Origin: Sphingomonas koreensis
GTDB taxonomy: Bacteria > Pseudomonadota > Alphaproteobacteria > Sphingomonadales > Sphingomonadaceae
Direction of reading: 5' to 3'
Length of the DNA: 64,000 nucleotides
NCBI RefSeq assembly: GCF_002797435.1
Contig: NZ_PGEN01000001.1
Span: forward strand, 868,001-932,000
The notes beneath the pieces are model-generated. The model did not search any database. It was not told the origin of the DNA and saw nothing but the letters and a program-made list of their open reading frames with translations. Made by a program: the position numbers and the translations under genes. This document shows, one piece after another, positions 25,115-33,664 of the stretch; the first letter of the stretch is position 1, and each line of letters starts with the position of its first letter.

Positions 25115-25540
25115 ATGAACATTCTCTACCGCACCGAATCCACCGCGACCGGCGGCCGCACCGGCCGCGCCAGCACCGCCGACGGATCGTTCAGCGTCAC
25201 GCTCGACACGCCCAGGGAGCTTGGCGGCGCAGGCGGCGAAGGCACCAACCCCGAACAGCTCTTCGCCTCCGGCTATGCCGCCTGTTTCCTCGGCGCGCTC
25301 AAATTCGCCGCGGGCAAGCGCAAGGTGAAGCTCTCCGACGACAGCGCGGTCACCGCTTCGGTCGGCATCGGCCCGCGTGAGGATGGTCAGGGCTTCGGTC
25401 TCGACGTCGCGCTGACGATCGCGCTGCCCGGCATCGACCCCGTGCTCGGCCGCGAGCTGGTCGATGCCGCGCATGTCGTCTGTCCCTATTCGCACGCGAC
25501 GCGCGGCGGCCTCGACGTCCGCCTCACCCTCGCGGACTGA
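25115..25540 (+). CDS. ohr: Organic hydroperoxide resistance protein
   Basis: 141 residues, normal Ohr length. The two redox cysteines are in YAACFLGALKF (Cys57) and VVCPYSHATRG (Cys123); the Arg of GGRTGRAS and Glu of NPEQLF, which shape the peroxide site, are present. It reduces organic hydroperoxides to alcohols using dihydrolipoamide-linked thiols. AAGGAGACGATC precedes the ATG; the frame is open 24 nt upstream but that would lose the family-typical start. Divergent from its repressor ohrR. Important for detoxifying fatty-acid hydroperoxides, which suits the lipid-catabolic neighbourhood. Confidence 0.95.
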   Translation: MNILYRTESTATGGRTGRASTADGSFSVTLDTPRELGGAGGEGTNPEQLFASGYAACFLGALKFAAGKRKVKLSDDSAVTASVGIGPREDGQGFGLDVALTIALPGIDPVLGRELVDAAHVVCPYSHATRGGLDVRLTLAD

Positions 25541-25575
25541 CCGGCGCGGGCGGGTGGCGTTCGCGCTGCCCGCCG

Positions 25576-26859
25576 TCAGGCCTCCCCGCGCTTCAGCCAC
25601 ACTCCCGCTCGCCAGTAATGGAAGAGCGCCCAGGGTGTCGCCGCGGCAAAGCTCAGCATCGCCCAGCGCAGCGCCTCCGCGTCGCCCATCGACGGCTTGA
25701 GCGTATCGGAAATCACCCCGATCAGCGTCGGCCCCAGCCCCAGCCCGATCAGGTTGATCACCAGCAACGTCACCGCGGCCCACAGCGCCCGCATCCGCAG
25801 CGGCGCGAGCCCCTGGATCAGTGCGAAGGTCGGGCCGAGATAGGAATTGATCAGGATCAGCGACGCCCAGTAGATCGGCACCGCGATCCAGGGGTCGCCC
25901 GCCGCATAGAACAGGAACGACAGCGGCAGCCCCACGCCCTTCATCGCCAGCACCAGCCACGCCTGGCTATGCAGGCCCCAGCGCTCCGCCGCCTTGTTCG
26001 CCAGCCACCCGCCCAGCACCGCCGACAGCGTTCCGCACACCGCGCCCACCGGCGCGATGATCGACGCGATCTGCAGCTTGTCGAGGCCGAGGGTGCGGAT
26101 CAGGAAGCTCGGGCCAAAGGCGGTGTGGCCGTATCCGATCAGCGAGGTGATGGTGACGCCCATCACCAGATGCACCGCCGCGCGGTTGGCGAACAGCGAG
26201 CGAAAGCCTTCGCCGAAGCCGGGCATCGCGGCTTGCGGTACCAGCGCGCGATCCGGATCCGAAAGCCCCCGCCGCGGCTCGACCACGAACAGCTTGATGA
26301 CGACGGCCAGGATGATGCCGGGAATGCCCACCGCGAACATCGCCACGCGCCAGCCGAAGAAATGCGCGAGCGTGCCGCCGATCATCGATCCGCCGGCGAC
26401 GCCCAGCACCACGCCCAGCGAATAGATCCCCATCGCCCCCGCGCGCTTCTCGGGCGGGTAGAGGTCGGCGATGATCGAATGGCTGGGCGGGCTCGATCCC
26501 GCCTCGCCGATCCCCACGCCGATCCGCGCGAGCAGCAACTGCACGAAATTCTGCGCAAGGCCGCAGACCGCGGTCATCGCGCTCCACAGCGCCAGCGCGA
26601 TGCCGATGATGTTGACGCGGTTGCCCTTGTCGGCCCAGCGTGCGACGGGCAGTCCCAGCGTCGCGTAGAAGATCGCGAAGGCAAACCCCGCGAGCAACCC
26701 CAGCTGCGTGTCCGACAGCAGCAGCTCGGCCTTGATGTCCTCCTGCAGAATCGCGAGGATCTGCCGGTCCATATAGCTGAAGAAATAGGCCGCGGTGAGC
26801 AGCCCCAGCGTCACATTGCGCCGCCGGATCGCGACCTCGTCCGTCGAGAGTTCAGCCAT
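25576..26859 (-). CDS. MFS transporter, spinster-like
   Basis: 427 residues with 12 predicted membrane helices. The N-terminal half has FFSYMDRQILAILQEDIKAEL and the A-motif GLPVARWADKGNRVNII; GVGIGEAGSSPPSHSIIADLYPPEKRAGAMGIYSLGVVLG is the hallmark of the spinster-like MFS group often adjacent to TonB receptors in sphingomonads. It probably moves a lipid or aromatic solute across the inner membrane. It follows the receptor gene on the same strand, but a terminator-like hairpin lies just before its start, so expression may depend on read-through or processing. AAGGG precedes the ATG. Confidence 0.88.
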   Translation of the reverse strand: MAELSTDEVAIRRRNVTLGLLTAAYFFSYMDRQILAILQEDIKAELLLSDTQLGLLAGFAFAIFYATLGLPVARWADKGNRVNIIGIALALWSAMTAVCGLAQNFVQLLLARIGVGIGEAGSSPPSHSIIADLYPPEKRAGAMGIYSLGVVLGVAGGSMIGGTLAHFFGWRVAMFAVGIPGIILAVVIKLFVVEPRRGLSDPDRALVPQAAMPGFGEGFRSLFANRAAVHLVMGVTITSLIGYGHTAFGPSFLIRTLGLDKLQIASIIAPVGAVCGTLSAVLGGWLANKAAERWGLHSQAWLVLAMKGVGLPLSFLFYAAGDPWIAVPIYWASLILINSYLGPTFALIQGLAPLRMRALWAAVTLLVINLIGLGLGPTLIGVISDTLKPSMGDAEALRWAMLSFAAATPWALFHYWRAGVWLKRGEA

Positions 26860-26872
26860 CGTCGCCCTTCAT

Positions 26873-26906
26873 GAAAAAGGGCGAGTCCTGAAACCCGGAC
26901 TCGCCC
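26873..26906 (-). terminator. Intrinsic-terminator-like hairpin directly before the MFS start
   Basis: On the minus strand GGGCGAGTCC (26906-26897) pairs perfectly with GGACTCGCCC (26888-26879) around an 8-nt loop, followed by TTTTT. It ends only 14 nt before the MFS start codon and follows the TonB receptor gene. There is no room for a promoter between hairpin and start, so it may act as an attenuator or as an RNA-end stabiliser. Confidence 0.7.
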
Positions 26907-26916
26907 TGATGTTGTT

Positions 26917-27022
26917 CGTTACCCCGGCCTTGTGCCGGGGCCACCGTCAGGCAAGCGCTGGACAAGAGGCTCGAAGGTCACCGGTGTTGCGCCGTGGACC
27001 CCGGCACAAGGCCGGGGTGACG
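26917..27022. repeat. Compound palindromic repeat, 106 bp
   Basis: Begins CGTTACCCCGGC-CTTGT-GCCGGGG and ends CCCCGGC-ACAAG-GCCGGGGTGACG, i.e. the same hairpin in both orientations around a 50-odd-bp centre. Same family as the elements at 7655, 12339 and 33580 but with a CCGG rather than CAGC core. It lies between the TonB receptor and the MFS gene. Confidence 0.75.
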
Positions 27023-27061
27023 GTTTGAAGACCGATGGACTCTCCCAAGCCCAGCTCCGCC

Positions 27062-29917
27062 TCAGAACTTGATCCGGCCGGTCACGCCATAGGTGCGCGG
27101 TTCGGCCAGGAACTGCGAGAACATCTGGCGCCCGCCCGGGAATTGGGGGTCCGCGAAGGGCATGGCGGTGAAGCCGGCCGCATAAGGCGGCGTGGTCGAT
27201 CCGCCCTGTTGGAAGGGCGAGTTGAACGCCACCTGGGCATATTTCTCGTTGAACAGATTCTGTGCCCAGAATTCCAGCGCCCAGCGCTCGTCCTTGCCGC
27301 GGATGCCGATGCGGCCGTTGACCACGACATAGCTGGTCTGTTCCTTCTGCGGGAACAGGTCGGAACCGGTGTTGAAGTCGTCGGTCAGGCGCGTGTCGAT
27401 GTAGAACAGGCCCGACAGGCCCGACGATCCGATATCCGGCGTCCAGGCGAAGGATCCGGTGGCGACGATCTCCGGCGCGTTGGACAGGTTGTCGCCGGGC
27501 AGCATGCGCAGCGCCGGGTTGAGCGGCGCGCCGCTGTCATTGCCGACCAGGTTGTCCCGATATTTGGTGTCGGCATAGGTAAGGCCCAGGTTCACGCGGA
27601 TGTCGCGATGCGGCACCAGCGTCGCTTCCACCTCGACGCCGGTCGAGCTGACGCCATAGCCGACATCGCTCTTGGCGCAGGCACCCGTGCCCAGCGCCGG
27701 GTTGAGGTTGAACGCGGTGCCCGCCGCGATCACCGGCGCAATATAGTTGGCGCCGCCCGGATTGGCGCTCTGGTCGCGATCCGCACCGCCGAGATCCTTC
27801 TTACAGCCATTGACGTTCTGGACGATGAACACCGTGCCGTCGAACGTGTTGAGCTGGAAGTTCTTGAACTGCTGGCGGAACAGCGAGACGTTGAGGCTGA
27901 ACGGCCCCGTCGAGTATTTCGCGCCGACCTCGAACGCATCGACGATCTCGGGATCGAACTGCAGGTTCTTGACCAGCGCCTGCGCCCCGCCAAGGCTGGC
28001 GAAGGACACTGACGGCGCCTTGAGCGCGGACCGGTCGAGGTTGAACCCGCCCGCCTTGTAGCCGCGCGAATAGCTCCCGTAGAGCAGCAGGTCGTCCATC
28101 GGCTTCCACGAAAGGATCGCGGTCCCGGTGAACTGGTCTTCCTTGCGCTCGTCATTGATCGACACGCCGTTGAGTTCGGCGGTCGAATTGCCCTGGCACG
28201 ACAGGTTGAGCAGCGACTGCGAAACCGCGAAGAGACCGGTGTTGAACGCCGGGCTGTTCGGGTTGGCAAAGGCGCCGACCAGCGCCTGGTTGGCGACGCA
28301 GGCGCTGTTGTCGTTGCCGAACCGCGCGCTGAACTTCTTGCGCTCGTTGGTGTAGCGCAGGCCCAGCGTCAGATCGACCGTGTCGGTGACGTGGATGATA
28401 TTGTGCGTGAACAACGCCCAGTTGCGGCTGTCCTGCCGATACCGGTCGCTGGTCGTGCCGCGATTGTTGATCGAATCCAGATTGTCGAACGCCGCATAGA
28501 TCAGCGGCGAGGCTGCGCCGAACAGCGCCGGCCGCGCAGCAAGGCAGGCGGGCGACGTCGGCGAATAGAGCGCCGAAAGCCCGCCGGGCGAGACGATGCG
28601 GCAGCTCGCGAACCGGCCATATTGGTTGCCGAAGCGCAGATTGTCGGTCGCGGTCAGCTTCTCGTCGGCATAATAGCCGCCGATCAGCCAGTCGAGCTTG
28701 CCGCCGAACGCCTGGCCCTGCAGGCGCAGCTCCTGGCTGAACGTCTCGAACTTGCGCGCCGAGCCGTCGTCGTCGGCGCGATAGAGGATATCGACCGCGC
28801 TATAGTCGGTGTCCGACCCCTGGCTGCTGAAATAGTTGCGGTATCCGGTGATCGAGGTCAGCGTCGTGTCGCCGAAGCTCCAGTCGACCTGCATCGATGC
28901 GCCATAATCCTCGGTCCGTCCGCCATAGGAGCGGCCCGGCGATACCGACAGTTCGCGCGACCAGCCGGCGTTGAGCAGCGCTGGGTTCTGGCCGAGCGCC
29001 AGCAGCACGTTGACGATGTTGTTGCCGCTGTCGTTGGTGCGACCCGGCACCGCGCCGGGCTGCTGCAGCGGGATCGCCGGGTTGTTGAGGTTGCCGATAT
29101 AGGGGTTCACGCTGTTGCTGACATAGGTCGCGCCGCAGCATTTCTCGTCGCGCTTGGTATAGTCGCCGATCAGGCGCACCCGCAGGTCGCTCGACGGCTC
29201 GAACAGCAGCTGGCCGCGAATGAAATAGCGGTCGCGGTCGTTGACGTCGGTCTTGTTGGTCGCATCGTTGTAGAAGCCGTCGCGCTTCACATAGACGCCG
29301 TCCACTCGCGCGGCGATCGTCTCGCCCAGCGGCACGTTGATATTCCCGCTGAACCGCCACAGGTCGTAATTGCCATAGGTCGCCTCGGCCCCGCCCGAAA
29401 AGCCGCTGAACGACGGCGCCTTCGATACGATGCTGATGATGCCCGCCGATGCGTTGCGGCCGAACAGCGTGCCCTGCGGCCCGCGCAGCACTTCGACGCG
29501 CTCGATCTCGCCCAGTTCGTTGAGGCCGATGCCCGAACGCGAGCGATAGACGCCGTCGATGAACACCGCGACCGAGCTCTCCAGGCCGGGGTTGTCGCCC
29601 ACCGTGCCGATGCCGCGGATGCGCGCCGAACCGTTCGCCTCGCTACCGGTCGATGACACGAGCAGCGACGGCGCCACCTGATTGAGCTGGCGGATGTCGT
29701 TCGCGCCGGAATTCTGCAGCTGCTCGGAGGTCACGGCCGAAACGGCCAGCGGCACATCGGCCAATTGCTGCGCGCGGCCCTGCGCAGTGATCACGATTTC
29801 GCCGGCGGCGGCCTCGGGTTCGCTGGCCTGCTGCGCGTCCTGCGCAAAGGCGGGCGATGCCATGGCGACGGCAAGCGCCGGAACAGCTGCCGCAGAGAAA
29901 AGGCTAATCCGCTTCAT
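27062..29917 (-). CDS. TonB-dependent outer-membrane receptor
   Basis: 951 residues from the ATG at 29915-29917, preceded by GGGAGTGGG. Signal peptide MKRISLFSAAAVPALAVAMA-SPAFAQ, a TonB-box-like EIVITAQGR, and plug domain (about 45-160) with RGIGTVGDNPGLESSVAVFIDGV and VEVLRGPQGTLFGRNASAGI. A 22-stranded barrel follows, ending in GVTGRIKF with the terminal aromatic residue needed for BAM insertion. It imports a large or scarce substrate using TonB/ExbBD energy. The downstream MFS transporter may complete the route across the inner membrane. Receptors of this type in sphingomonads commonly serve aromatic, steroid or lipid substrates; the ligand is not visible. Confidence 0.94.
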   Translation of the reverse strand: MKRISLFSAAAVPALAVAMASPAFAQDAQQASEPEAAAGEIVITAQGRAQQLADVPLAVSAVTSEQLQNSGANDIRQLNQVAPSLLVSSTGSEANGSARIRGIGTVGDNPGLESSVAVFIDGVYRSRSGIGLNELGEIERVEVLRGPQGTLFGRNASAGIISIVSKAPSFSGFSGGAEATYGNYDLWRFSGNINVPLGETIAARVDGVYVKRDGFYNDATNKTDVNDRDRYFIRGQLLFEPSSDLRVRLIGDYTKRDEKCCGATYVSNSVNPYIGNLNNPAIPLQQPGAVPGRTNDSGNNIVNVLLALGQNPALLNAGWSRELSVSPGRSYGGRTEDYGASMQVDWSFGDTTLTSITGYRNYFSSQGSDTDYSAVDILYRADDDGSARKFETFSQELRLQGQAFGGKLDWLIGGYYADEKLTATDNLRFGNQYGRFASCRIVSPGGLSALYSPTSPACLAARPALFGAASPLIYAAFDNLDSINNRGTTSDRYRQDSRNWALFTHNIIHVTDTVDLTLGLRYTNERKKFSARFGNDNSACVANQALVGAFANPNSPAFNTGLFAVSQSLLNLSCQGNSTAELNGVSINDERKEDQFTGTAILSWKPMDDLLLYGSYSRGYKAGGFNLDRSALKAPSVSFASLGGAQALVKNLQFDPEIVDAFEVGAKYSTGPFSLNVSLFRQQFKNFQLNTFDGTVFIVQNVNGCKKDLGGADRDQSANPGGANYIAPVIAAGTAFNLNPALGTGACAKSDVGYGVSSTGVEVEATLVPHRDIRVNLGLTYADTKYRDNLVGNDSGAPLNPALRMLPGDNLSNAPEIVATGSFAWTPDIGSSGLSGLFYIDTRLTDDFNTGSDLFPQKEQTSYVVVNGRIGIRGKDERWALEFWAQNLFNEKYAQVAFNSPFQQGGSTTPPYAAGFTAMPFADPQFPGGRQMFSQFLAEPRTYGVTGRIKF

Positions 29918-29956
29918 AGATCCCACTCCCGTTGTGGCTGGAGCGCTTCCCCGGCT

Positions 29957-30001
29957 CCATACCGCAAACTCGAATAGATCGATAATCCGGCTTGCGGTCA
30001 A
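29957..30001 (-). promoter_or_regulatory. Receptor promoter and TTCGA-N8-TATGG motif, copy 3
   Basis: Minus strand: TTGACC (30001-29996), 17-nt spacer, TCTATT (29978-29973). The motif TTCGA-GTTTGCGG-TATGG (29974-29957) overlaps the -10 and the predicted start site, 39 nt before the receptor ATG. The 18-bp motif is identical to the copy at 35000-35017. Its position over the start site suits a repressor operator. Confidence 0.55.
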
Positions 30002-30215
30002 GCCAACAAAACCGTTGCAAATTGCCACTTACACTAGCGTAGATCGCATGGTTCACGCGGCAGTGCAGCATTAAGGGTATGCTGAACGCTTGTTCGAAAG
30101 TATGACTTTACCCGATCTGCACCCGCGGCCCCGGCCTGCCGCTGCGGCTCGCCCGCCCGGTCCGCCGCTCATCATGCATTGCCGAGTGCAGCCCTTCGCT
30201 CCTATGTCGCGCGCC

Positions 30216-30689
30216 ATGAGCTACGACTCCGTCCGCGACGATCTCGCCCGGCGCGCGCCCGATCTCACGATCATCGAGGCGGAACAGAGCACCGCAACGG
30301 TGATCGAGGCCGCCCAGGCGCTGGGCGTCGTACCGGGGCAGATCGCCAAGACGCTGGCGCTGCGCGTCAACGAGCGGGTCGTGCTGCTGGTGGCGCGTGG
30401 CGACGCCCGGCTGGACAATCAGAAGACCAAGGCCGCGCTCGGCGGCAAGCCCCGGATGCTCGATGCGGAACAGACGCTTGCCGCCACCGGCCATCCCGTC
30501 GGCGGTGTCTGCCCCTTCGGCCTCCCCGCCCCGCTGCCGATCTATTGCGATATCAGCCTGCGCGCCTTCGTCACCGTCTTCCCGGCGGCAGGCTCGCTCA
30601 ATACTTCGGTCGAGATCGCCCCGGATCGCCTCGCGGCGCTGCTCGACGCCCAATGGGTGGATGTCTGCAGCCTGCCTGCTCATAGCTGA
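30216..30689 (+). CDS. YbaK/ProX-type aminoacyl-tRNA deacylase
   Basis: 157 residues from the ATG at 30216, matching the family's usual length (the frame is open upstream to 30090). Landmarks: GQIAKTLALRV with the conserved Lys at about 45, DARLDNQKTKAALG, and GGVCPFGL where family members usually carry GG(V/I)SPxG. YbaK-like enzymes hydrolyse mischarged tRNA (Cys-tRNA-Pro or Ala-tRNA-Pro) in the cytoplasm. Divergent from the TonB receptor across a 298-bp region that holds the receptor promoter; no gene is seen in the rest of that region. Substrate class within the family is undetermined. Confidence 0.85.
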   Translation: MSYDSVRDDLARRAPDLTIIEAEQSTATVIEAAQALGVVPGQIAKTLALRVNERVVLLVARGDARLDNQKTKAALGGKPRMLDAEQTLAATGHPVGGVCPFGLPAPLPIYCDISLRAFVTVFPAAGSLNTSVEIAPDRLAALLDAQWVDVCSLPAHS

Positions 30690-30861
30690 GATGCCTTGAC
30701 GGCTCACCTTCTCGCAGCCAACCGCGCTACAGCTCCTTCAATCAGGGTCAGAACGGTCGATGCCTCCCTACCCACCGCCCGACGACTAGCCGCATAATTC
30801 ACGAGCCAAAGTGTATCACTGTATTGTCATTGTATAACACTATTGATAGCCCAGTGTGTCT

Positions 30862-31581
30862 ATGCCTTCCTTCGCGCCGCCTTCTGCCCCCTGGCTAGTC
30901 GCCACCATCGAATCGACGCAGGCCATTATGAGACGAACTGGACGCCGCTTCATGCGTTGGAAAGCCCGTAGAAAGGATCACCGGGCACGCAGGCCGGCGG
31001 CAGCATCGCCTCTCGATGGCATCCGCTTCTTCACGGCCTGGCTGGGCAATCCGCTCAGCGTCGCGGCAATCGCCCCGTCGAGCAAGGCGCTGGCGCAGCT
31101 GATCACGCGCGACATCGATGCGCAAACCGGTCCGGTGCTGGAATTGGGCCCGGGGACCGGGGTTTTCACCCAGGCGCTGCTCGATCGGGGGGTCGCGGAG
31201 CGCGACCTGACCCTGGTCGAATATGACGATGGCTTCGCGCGGCTGCTCAAGCGGCGCTTTCCCCAGGCGAACATCCTCAGCATCGATGCCGCCGAGCTGG
31301 CCGAGCACCGCTCGTCGTCGGAGCTGTTCGGCGCCGCGGTCTGCGGGCTCGGCCTGCTGAACATGAAGCGGGCGAAAGTCGAGGCGATCCTGCGGGCCGC
31401 CTTCATGCGGATGCACGGCGGCGCACCGCTCTACCTGTTCACCTATGGCCGCAACTGCCCGGTGCCCGATGCGGTGCTGGAACGCCTCGATCTCGACGCG
31501 GTTCGCGTCGCCACGATCCGGCGGAACATTCCCCCGGCGTCGGTGTACCGGATCGTCTCCCGCCAGGCGAAAGCGGACTGA
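30862..31581 (+). CDS. SAM-dependent methyltransferase resembling PmtA
   Basis: 239 residues from the ATG at 30862; starts at 30928 or 30952 are also possible, because no strong ribosome site is seen and the N-terminus is basic and unconserved. The core has GIRFFTAWLGNPLSVAAIAP and LARALIT-like helix, then SAM motif I VLELGPGTGVFTQALLDRG, motif II LTLVEYDDGFARLLKRRFP and GLGLLNMKR. This layout matches rhizobial phosphatidylethanolamine N-methyltransferases (PmtA). It is followed immediately by a DedA gene and a small membrane protein, hinting at membrane-lipid modification. An AT-rich 5' region with TATAAC at 30833 could hold its promoter. Confidence 0.75.
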   Translation: MPSFAPPSAPWLVATIESTQAIMRRTGRRFMRWKARRKDHRARRPAAASPLDGIRFFTAWLGNPLSVAAIAPSSKALAQLITRDIDAQTGPVLELGPGTGVFTQALLDRGVAERDLTLVEYDDGFARLLKRRFPQANILSIDAAELAEHRSSSELFGAAVCGLGLLNMKRAKVEAILRAAFMRMHGGAPLYLFTYGRNCPVPDAVLERLDLDAVRVATIRRNIPPASVYRIVSRQAKAD

Positions 31582-31584
31582 CGC

Positions 31585-32196
31585 ATGCCCGGCGCCGGCA
31601 TGGTTGCTGACCTGCTCTCCCTTGGCTTGATCGGCGTTTTCCTCGTCACCACGCTGGAGAAGTTCATCCCGGTCGTGCCGTCCTACGTCATGCTGCTGGC
31701 GCTGGGGATGAGCGCGCCCGATCTGCCGCGATTGACCCTGATTCTTGCGATCACGGTGATCGGCTCGCTTTGCGGTTCGGCCGGCTGGTTCGCGATCGGC
31801 CGCACGCTGGGCGAGCAGCGGATCGAGCGGCTTGTCGCGCGCTTCGGCAAATATATTCTCTTTCCGTTGCCGACCTATCAGCGGCTGGCGGCGTCCTATC
31901 GGCGCAATCGCTTTGGCGTAACCGCGCTCGGCCAGACGATCCCGGTGGCGCGCGTCTATATCGGGCTGCCCGCCGGCGTCCTCAAGCTGCCGGCGGTCTC
32001 GTTCCTCGCCGCCGCGACGCTTGGCATCCTTGCCTGGAACTTGCCCTTCCTCTTGCTCGGTTTCCTGCTGAAAGGCACCTCGCATTCGCTATTCTATGTC
32101 GGCTTGCGGGCATCGATCGCGCTGGTCGCCGCCGAGCTCCTGATCGTCACGCTTGTCGGCATGATCCGTCGCGCACGCGCAGACGGGCGGACATGA
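31585..32196 (+). CDS. DedA-family membrane protein
   Basis: 203 residues with about five hydrophobic segments. Family landmarks: FLVTTLEKFIPVVPSYVMLLALG, ITVIGSLCGSAGWFAIGRTLGEQRIERLV and the basic-aromatic FGVTALGQTIPVARVYIGLPAGVLKLP, where the Arg is part of the conserved DedA active region. Members translocate undecaprenyl phosphate or phosphatidylethanolamine. It starts 3 nt after the methyltransferase stop and overlaps the next gene (ATGA), so the three genes form one unit. Confidence 0.9.
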   Translation: MPGAGMVADLLSLGLIGVFLVTTLEKFIPVVPSYVMLLALGMSAPDLPRLTLILAITVIGSLCGSAGWFAIGRTLGEQRIERLVARFGKYILFPLPTYQRLAASYRRNRFGVTALGQTIPVARVYIGLPAGVLKLPAVSFLAAATLGILAWNLPFLLLGFLLKGTSHSLFYVGLRASIALVAAELLIVTLVGMIRRARADGRT

Positions 32197-32477
32197 GCCC
32201 GCCCCTCATCCGGCCCGACCTCCTGTTGCCGCTCGCCGTCAACTTCGTCGTCATGGTAATTCTACCGGCAAAGCTGGGCCTTTCAGGCGCATCGGTACCG
32301 ATCTTCCTCGCCTATGCCGCGCTCAGCGGCGCGCTGCTGACCCTTGCCGGGGATCTCCGCTATCTGCGCACCGTCTTCTCGCGCCGCGACGTCCGCGGCT
32401 ATCTGCTCGCCCGCATCCTCATCGTCGCGACCGCGGGCGCCATCCCCTTCATCGTGGCGAGGAGCCTGACGCAATGA
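32193..32477 (+). CDS. Small membrane protein in the DedA operon
   Basis: 94 residues with about three hydrophobic segments (LLLPLAVNFVVMVILPAKLG, VPIFLAYAALSGALLTLAG and LARILIVATAGAIPFIVA). The ATG overlaps the DedA stop (ATGA), indicating translational coupling. No family recognised. Context suggests an accessory subunit of the lipid-transport or modification step. It is convergent with the acyl-CoA dehydrogenase at 32494. Confidence 0.65.
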   Translation: MSPPLIRPDLLLPLAVNFVVMVILPAKLGLSGASVPIFLAYAALSGALLTLAGDLRYLRTVFSRRDVRGYLLARILIVATAGAIPFIVARSLTQ

Positions 32478-32493
32478 AGCGGGCGGAGTCCTT

Positions 32494-33564
32494 TCAGAAC
32501 CCGCTCAGCCGCGCAAACCGGTCGCGATGGTATGCCGCGTTACCCCACATCTGCTCGAGCACGCGCATCCGCTTCAATGTGAAGCCAGCGTCATACTCAT
32601 CGGTCATGCCGATGCCGCCGTGCAGCTGGATCAGTTCGCGGCTCATCAGATGGCCGACCTCATTGGCCTTGCCCTTGGCGAGCGACGCCGCCTGCCGCGT
32701 GTCTCCGCCCCGGTCGATCGCCGACAGCCCCGCCTCGACCGCCGATCGCATCAGCTCGATCTCGCTATAGAGGTTGGCCATGCGGTGCTGCAGCGCCTGG
32801 AAGGTCGCCAGCACCTGCCCGAACTGCACGCGCTGCTTGAGGTACGCCAGCGTCGTGTCGAACGCCGACCCGGCCATGCCGAGCATCTCGGCGCTCGCCA
32901 GCACCGCCGCGCGATCGGCCACCGCGTCAAGCAACCCGTCCCCGCCATCGGCCAGCTTCTCGGCCGCCGCGCCGTCGAAGGTCACCTGCGCGTGACTGCG
33001 GAAATCGGCAAGGTGCCGGCGCGACACGCTCACGCCCGCCCCCGCCTCGACCAGATACAGCCCGTCGGTCGCCGCGACCACGAACAGCCCGGCGCTGTCG
33101 CCCTCGGCGACGAACGCCTTGGTGCCGCTGAGCTTTCCGCCCTCGACCTTCGCCGCGATGTTCGCCGGGTCGAAGCGCGGCCCCTCGTCCACCGCCAGCG
33201 TCGCGACCAGCTCGCCGCTGGCGATGCGCGGCAGCCACCGGGCCTTCTGATCCTCGCTTCCGCCGAGCAGGATCGCCGACGCCGCCGCCGCCGACGCCGC
33301 CAGCGGGCTCGCGGTCAGCGTCTTGCCCAGTTCCTCGATCACCAGCCCCAGGCTCAGCCAGCCGAAATCGCTGCCGCCCTGCGCCTCGGGGATGATGATC
33401 CCGGTCCAGCCCATCTCCGCCATCGTCGCCCAGGCGCTGGCATCATAGCCCGCCGCCTCGTTCGCATCGCGCACCTTGCGCCATGCGCTCACCGGGCTTT
33501 CATTCCCCGCCCAGTCGCGCGCCATGTCGCGCAGCATCGTCTGTTCGTCGGTCAGAACGGCCAT
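32494..33564 (-). CDS. Acyl-CoA dehydrogenase, smaller partner (second pair)
   Basis: 356 residues; MAVLTDEQTMLRDMARDWAG, WTGIIIPEAQGGSDFGWLSLG and C-terminal IQLHGGIGMTDEYDAGFTLKRMRVLEQMWG mirror the small subunit at 12429. It follows the larger gene on the minus strand across an 81-bp palindromic element, repeating the gene order of the other pair. GGGATCGAAG precedes the ATG. Likely a structural or FAD-sharing subunit of a heteromeric dehydrogenase. Confidence 0.88.
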   Translation of the reverse strand: MAVLTDEQTMLRDMARDWAGNESPVSAWRKVRDANEAAGYDASAWATMAEMGWTGIIIPEAQGGSDFGWLSLGLVIEELGKTLTASPLAASAAAASAILLGGSEDQKARWLPRIASGELVATLAVDEGPRFDPANIAAKVEGGKLSGTKAFVAEGDSAGLFVVAATDGLYLVEAGAGVSVSRRHLADFRSHAQVTFDGAAAEKLADGGDGLLDAVADRAAVLASAEMLGMAGSAFDTTLAYLKQRVQFGQVLATFQALQHRMANLYSEIELMRSAVEAGLSAIDRGGDTRQAASLAKGKANEVGHLMSRELIQLHGGIGMTDEYDAGFTLKRMRVLEQMWGNAAYHRDRFARLSGF

Positions 33565-33579
33565 TCTTCGATCCCTTTA

Positions 33580-33660
33580 CGTCACCCCAGCGAAAGCTGG
33601 GGTCTCGCGCGGCAAGCGCACGGTTAGTGGCACAAGACCCCAGCTTTCGCTGGGGTGACG
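33580..33660. repeat. 81-bp intercistronic palindromic element between ACAD genes (copy B)
   Basis: CGTCACCCCAGC-GAAA-GCTGGGGTCTC at the left, its inverted partner GACCCCAGC-TTTC-GCTGGGGTGACG at the right. In transcription direction it begins 4 nt after the large-subunit stop and ends 15 nt before the small-subunit start. Centre shows TGCGCTTG-x-CGC as in copy A at 12339-12419, and total length is identical. Confidence 0.85.
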
Positions 33661-33664
33661 GTCG

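Noticed and set aside
30090..30215. In-frame N-terminal extension of the YbaK protein
   Set aside because: The upstream segment is Pro/Arg-rich, unlike the family; the ATG at 30216 gives normal length.
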